Assembly (NCBI GenBank): GCA_020859945.1
Contig: JAJBVG010000073.1
Coordinates: 23,770-87,769, forward strand
Length of the DNA: 64,000 bases
Source: Clostridiales bacterium
GTDB taxonomy: Bacteria; Bacillota; Clostridia; Oscillospirales; Oscillospiraceae
Reading direction: 5' to 3'
Below are positions 61,216 to 64,000 of the stretch, in pieces. Both the position numbers and the translations under genes were made by a program. Positions within the stretch are counted from its first letter, which is position 1; the number at the start of each line of letters is the position of its first letter. Under the pieces are notes generated by a model that ran no database searches, was not told the DNA's origin, and was given only the letters and a program-made list of their open reading frames with translations.

Positions 61216-61245
61216 TTGCCTGTGTTTGACCAAGTATGATATACT
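61216..61245 (+). promoter_or_regulatory. probable promoter of the DUF2156 gene
   Basis: TTGCCT (61216-61221), 18 bases, TATACT (61240-61245). Confidence 0.45.
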
Positions 61246-61340
61246 GCTTAACGGCCTTTTCCCACCTGAATGATTTGGAATTGGACTTGAGGCGCACCAC
61301 AGACAAACTGCGGCAGCGTCTGAACAGAAACGAGGATAGT

Positions 61341-62258
61341 ATGATAGATTTCAAACGTCCGCAATTGGCGGACAAAACGTGGATCGACCCCATCTTCCGC
61401 GCCTCCGGCTTCCGCAGCTGCGAATACACCTTCCCTAACCTGATGGCCTGGGCGGAGGCATTCAGCGAGACAGTGGCCCTGGTGGACGGCTTTGTGGTGG
61501 TTCATGTGGGCACAGACGAGGGAGGCTACGGCTGGGCCGCCGGTTCCGGCGACCGCAAAGCCCTGCTCCGCACCCTGGCCCAAGACGCGGCGGAACGGGG
61601 CCGCTCGCTCCGGCTGCTGGGTCTGACCGAAGAACAAACCCAGGAACTGGAAGCCCTGTTTCTCGGGAAATTCACCTTTACCAACTACCGAAACGCAGCG
61701 GACTACTGTTACACCGTGGACAAGCTGGCTGACCTGGCGGGGAAAAAGCTCCACGCCAAGCGCAACCACATTCACCGGTTCGTGGAGAACTACCCGGACT
61801 GGCGGGTGGCGGAGATCACCCCGGAGAATCTGGACCAGTGCGTGGCCCTGGCCCGGGACTGGGAACAGGCCCAGGCAGAGGCCGGACTGGACGACTGGAA
61901 CGAGCAGGAGGGCGAAGCTGCCCTTCACCTCTGCATCCAGCACTATGAGGCGCTGGAGCTGGAGGGCCTGCTTCTTTACGGGGAGGGCAAACCCCTGGCC
62001 TTCACCATGGGGCGGAGCATCGGCGGGGACACCTACGACGTGATTTTTGAGAAGTCCTACGCCGACATCCAGGGGGCCTACGCCATGATCAACCGGGAGT
62101 TCGCCCGTTGGATTCGGGACCACCACCCGGAAATCGTCTACCTGAACCGGGAGGACGACATGGGAGAGCCGGGACTGCGGAAGGCCAAGCTCTCCTACCG
62201 CCCGGACCTGATGGTGGAAAAGCATCTGGCCTGTCTGAAACCGGGGGAGACCCTGTGA
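61341..62258 (+). CDS. DUF2156 domain protein (GNAT-like, lysyltransferase-related)
   Basis: 305 residues. The region LAGKKLHAKRNHIHRFVENYPDWRVAEITPENLDQCVALARDW and the C-terminal GKPLAFTMGRSIGGDTYDVIFEKSYADIQGAYAMINREFARW...YLNREDDMGEPGLRKAKLSYRPDLMVEKH are typical of DUF2156, the double-GNAT domain also found in MprF. No membrane segments occur, so it is a soluble homologue that may transfer aminoacyl groups or act on small molecules. The ATG at 61341 follows ACGAGGATAGT; the track start at 61236 contains the promoter. It overlaps the next gene by GTGA. Confidence 0.88.
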   Translation: MIDFKRPQLADKTWIDPIFRASGFRSCEYTFPNLMAWAEAFSETVALVDGFVVVHVGTDEGGYGWAAGSGDRKALLRTLAQDAAERGRSLRLLGLTEEQTQELEALFLGKFTFTNYRNAADYCYTVDKLADLAGKKLHAKRNHIHRFVENYPDWRVAEITPENLDQCVALARDWEQAQAEAGLDDWNEQEGEAALHLCIQHYEALELEGLLLYGEGKPLAFTMGRSIGGDTYDVIFEKSYADIQGAYAMINREFARWIRDHHPEIVYLNREDDMGEPGLRKAKLSYRPDLMVEKHLACLKPGETL

Positions 62259-63085
62259 CCGGCCTGTGCCGCCCCTCCCGCCGGGAGGAGGTCTCCCAAC
62301 TGGCCCGTCTGTGGAAGATTTGCTTTGGGGACACCGACGACTATATCGCCCACTACTTTTCCACTTACTACCGCCCGGACCGTGCGCTGGTGCTGGAGGA
62401 CGGGGGCAAACTCCGCTCCATGCTGCTGACCTTCCCCAACGTCCTGGTGACGGGGGAGGGGAAGGAAGTCCCAGCTTGTTATATTTACGCCTTTTGCACC
62501 GCGCCGGAGGCCCAGAGCCAGGGCTATGGCCGCCGCCTGCTGGCCTGGGCGGAGGAACAGGCCGCCCGTCAGGGTATCCAGCTGGCGGTGATGGTCCCCG
62601 GCGAGGCCAGTTTGTTCGATTTTTACGAGACGTTGGGCTACCGGACCGTATTTTTCCACCGGGAGCAGATTTTTACCCAAACCGGACCGGCAGACTGCAT
62701 CCCGGTCCCCTGCGATGGGGCGGCCTACGCCGCCCGGCGGGAGGCGCTGTTGGAGGGGACATTCCACATGGCCTATCCCTCGGAGGTGCTGGAGTATCAG
62801 CGCTCCCTGTGCCGCCGGACGGGGGGCGACCTCTTCCTGTGGGAGGACGGCCTCGCAGCCGTGGAGACCGACGGGGCGACCCTGTACTGCAAGGAGTTGC
62901 TGACGGCTCATCCCCAGGAGGCGGTCAACGCCCTGCTGTCCTGTTTCGGCATGAACCGCGCCGTGGTCCGCACCCCGGCGGAGTCCAAGGACGGCGCAAA
63001 GGGCTTCGCCGTGGCAAAATCCCTCGTCCCCGGTGGAGACGGGCAGGCGACATCAACCGGATATCTGGCCTTTGCCTTTGACTGA
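62255..63085 (+). CDS. GNAT family N-acetyltransferase
   Basis: 276 residues. The N-terminal GNAT domain has RREEVSQLARLWKICFGDTDDYIAHYF and the acetyl-CoA loop YIYAFCTAPEAQSQGYGRRLLAWAEEQA near 80-105, then LFDFYETLGYRTVF. The C-terminal half resembles a second degenerate domain, as in Eis-like proteins. The start is GTG at 62255, overlapping the DUF2156 stop (GTGA), with CGGGGGAGACCCT upstream; the track start at 62108 is a shadow extension. Coupling to the DUF2156 gene suggests a joint function, unknown. Confidence 0.87.
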   Translation: MTGLCRPSRREEVSQLARLWKICFGDTDDYIAHYFSTYYRPDRALVLEDGGKLRSMLLTFPNVLVTGEGKEVPACYIYAFCTAPEAQSQGYGRRLLAWAEEQAARQGIQLAVMVPGEASLFDFYETLGYRTVFFHREQIFTQTGPADCIPVPCDGAAYAARREALLEGTFHMAYPSEVLEYQRSLCRRTGGDLFLWEDGLAAVETDGATLYCKELLTAHPQEAVNALLSCFGMNRAVVRTPAESKDGAKGFAVAKSLVPGGDGQATSTGYLAFAFD

Positions 63086-63122
63086 GCCGCCCTCTATCAC
63101 GAAAAATTCACAAAAGAATCGG

Positions 63123-63151
63123 TTGAAACCTGTGCGGTTTTATGGTAGAGT
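63123..63151 (+). promoter_or_regulatory. possible promoter upstream of the MITE-like element
   Basis: TTGAAA (63123-63128), 17 bases, TAGAGT (63146-63151), with an alternative TATACA just after. It would drive the P-loop gene through the element at 63183-63344. Confidence 0.4.
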
Positions 63152-63182
63152 ATACACATAGCAAAGCCCCCCTTTTCCTTTA

Positions 63183-63344
63183 GGGCAACACCGCATAATT
63201 AGTGCTTCGGCGTCTTGCGGTAAATTTCCGCCATAACTGCGTTGCAAAAACTTGAAATCCACAAAGGATTCCTGCGTTTTTGCGCCTTGTTCTGACGAAA
63301 ATTTTCTACGCAATCCACTCTTGCCGAATTATACGGTGCCGCCC
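63183..63344. mobile_element. MITE-like element with terminal inverted repeats
   Basis: Ends GGGCAACACCGCATAATTAG and (reverse strand) GGGCGGCACCGTATAATTCG form imperfect terminal inverted repeats of about 22 bases. Length is about 162 bases, with no transposase gene. The minus-strand interior contains AAGGCGCAAAAACGCAGGAATCC, which recurs degenerately at 19957-20071. No target-site duplication is obvious. It fills most of the 302-base gap between the GNAT and P-loop genes. Confidence 0.7.
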
Positions 63345-63387
63345 CGAACATGAAAAGGAAAAAAGCAATGTTAAGGAGTGATTCTCT

Positions 63388-63798
63388 ATGGTAAGAGTGA
63401 TTATGGGCAGCGCAGGTGCGGGAAAGACCAAGCAGTTGATCGACCTGCTCAACGCCGCTGTCACCACAGAGCATGGCAACATCATCTGCATCGAGCCAAA
63501 CCTCGACCTGACCTATAATATCCACCACGACATCCGTCTGGTGGCTGCCAACGAATACCCCATCCGTTCCTTCGAGAAGTTACAGGGCTTCCTGTGCGGG
63601 CTGTATGCCGGCAACTACGACATCACCCACATCTTCGTGGACAACCTGTGCAAGATCGCAGGCACCAAGGACCCCGTTCAGGTCGAGCAGTTCCTGGACT
63701 GGCTGGATAACTTTGGCGACAAGAACAACATCAAGTTCACCATCACCATGTCCTCCACCCCGGAGCTGGCCACCGAAGGCATCAAGAAGTATTGCTAA
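63388..63798 (+). CDS. small P-loop ATP-binding protein of unknown function
   Basis: 136 residues. Walker A MVRVIMGSAGAGKTKQLIDLL is at the very N-terminus, and a hydrophobic strand ending in Asp, ITHIFVDNLCKIAG (Walker B candidate), is near 80-93. It is too short for a helicase or an ABC ATPase and has no second recognisable domain. The size and layout resemble small thymidine-kinase-like or adenylate-kinase-like folds, but no TK zinc motif occurs. AAGGAGTGATTCTCT precedes the ATG and a strong terminator follows; codon use suggests good expression. Function unassigned. Confidence 0.8.
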   Translation: MVRVIMGSAGAGKTKQLIDLLNAAVTTEHGNIICIEPNLDLTYNIHHDIRLVAANEYPIRSFEKLQGFLCGLYAGNYDITHIFVDNLCKIAGTKDPVQVEQFLDWLDNFGDKNNIKFTITMSSTPELATEGIKKYC

Positions 63799-63830
63799 GC
63801 ACTTCTGTATCATCCCAAATCGCTGCAAAA

Positions 63831-63858
63831 AAGCCCTCCGAACGCCGGAGGGCTTTTT
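63831..63858. terminator. bidirectional terminator
   Basis: AAGCCCTCCG AACGC CGGAGGGCTT followed by TTTATTTC, with AAAAAA on the other side; it serves the P-loop gene and the convergent partial gene. Confidence 0.85.
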
Positions 63859-63868
63859 ATTTCTCTTT

Positions 63869-64000
63869 TTACTGGTTCGTCCCGCTGCTCTCCCCGCTCC
63901 GGCGGTGATGAGGCCGGTGACGGCGGCGGGAGGCCCCGCCGGAGGGACGTTTTTCCTCCTCGCCCTGCTTGGCGGGGGCGGGACGGCTGTTTTTCCGGGG
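63869..64000 (-). CDS. C-terminal end of a basic protein (partial)
   Basis: Not on the ORF track. The reverse frame entering at 64000 reads PRKNSRPAPAKQGEEEKRPS, then GGASRRRHRPHHRR and a short Ser/Gly tail before a TAA at 63869-63871. This is a 43-residue, Arg/His-rich, probably disordered nucleic-acid-binding tail. Such tails end several RNA-binding proteins (for example R3H/Jag-type or RNase proteins), but the parent protein lies outside the window and cannot be named. Confidence 0.55.
   Translation of the reverse strand, partial: PRKNSRPAPAKQGEEEKRPSGGASRRRHRPHHRRSGESSGTNQ

Noticed and set aside
1-64000. tRNA, rRNA, tmRNA, RNase P or SRP RNA genes
   Set aside because: Scanned for characteristic motifs (T-arm GGTTCGAATCC, RNase P and 16S/23S signatures) and found none convincing; a covariance-model search would be needed to exclude them.

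Overview
The window looks like a chromosomal segment of a GC-rich, low-G+C-lineage (Firmicutes/Bacillota) anaerobe, most plausibly an Oscillospiraceae gut bacterium of the Flavonifractor / Lawsonibacter / Oscillibacter type. Pointers are strong purine-rich ribosome binding sites, textbook sigma-A promoters (TTGACA-17-TATAAT), a T-box and a SAM-I riboswitch, reverse rubrerythrin, ECF vitamin uptake and FAS II and nucleoside clusters arranged in Firmicutes fashion. This assignment is inference from gene content; no rRNA or tRNA gene was seen. Almost all of it is housekeeping sequence. I see no prophage, CRISPR array, integron or conjugative module.

Layout. 1-4.6 kb: start of a PepD-type dipeptidase (-), a YcxB-like membrane protein (+), a compact type I toxin-antitoxin locus not on the ORF track (about 1.38-1.78 kb), rubredoxin and reverse rubrerythrin (-), and a GH13 alpha-glycosidase (-). 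4.8-12 kb (-): cell shape and division block mreC-mreD-PBP2, maf, dut, a U32 protein and zapA. 12-18.4 kb (+): hotdog thioesterase, TetR regulator, larB-recQ, a COG2509-type flavoprotein and thymidine kinase. 18.5-26.6 kb (+): nucleoside uptake and salvage, with a BMP lipoprotein, ABC ATPase, two permeases, pyrimidine-nucleoside phosphorylase, uridine kinase and deoC. Imported (deoxy)nucleosides can be phosphorylated or cleaved and fed to glycolysis. 26.8-30.7 kb (-): ECF S component, pdxT-pdxS (PLP synthase), and metK behind a SAM-I riboswitch.

30.8-36 kb (+): FAS II cluster acpP-fabD-fabG-fabF-(AccB-like acidic protein)-fabZ. The AccB-position gene has no biotinyl domain. 36-44.3 kb (+): AEC transporter, then a T-box-controlled complete tryptophan operon trpE-trpGD(fusion)-trpC-trpF-trpB-trpA with an internal promoter before trpF. 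44.5-48.9 kb: RlmL-like methyltransferase (-), NfeD and SPFH pair (+), rpsF-ssb-rpsR (+). 48.9-54.6 kb: DUF975 membrane protein and DacF-type carboxypeptidase (-), TtcA-like sulfurtransferase and a secreted lysozyme-like/Ig/FnIII protein (+). 54.6-61 kb (-): degenerate GlmU-like protein, prs, pth, mfd, which is the classical Firmicutes order. 61.3-64 kb (+): DUF2156 and GNAT proteins, a small P-loop ATPase, and the C-terminal end of a basic protein (-).

The intergenic regions are rich in dispersed repeats. At least six families are visible, several with inverted-repeat ends. One roughly 35-bp module (CGTCAAGCGGYACTTCC...) recurs inside otherwise different families. The items most worth follow-up are the type I toxin-antitoxin locus with matching 5-prime modules on both RNAs, the biotin-less AccB-like protein, the pseudo-GlmU, the palindromic pdxS leader, and the hairpin-rich element between two identical terminators upstream of rpsF.
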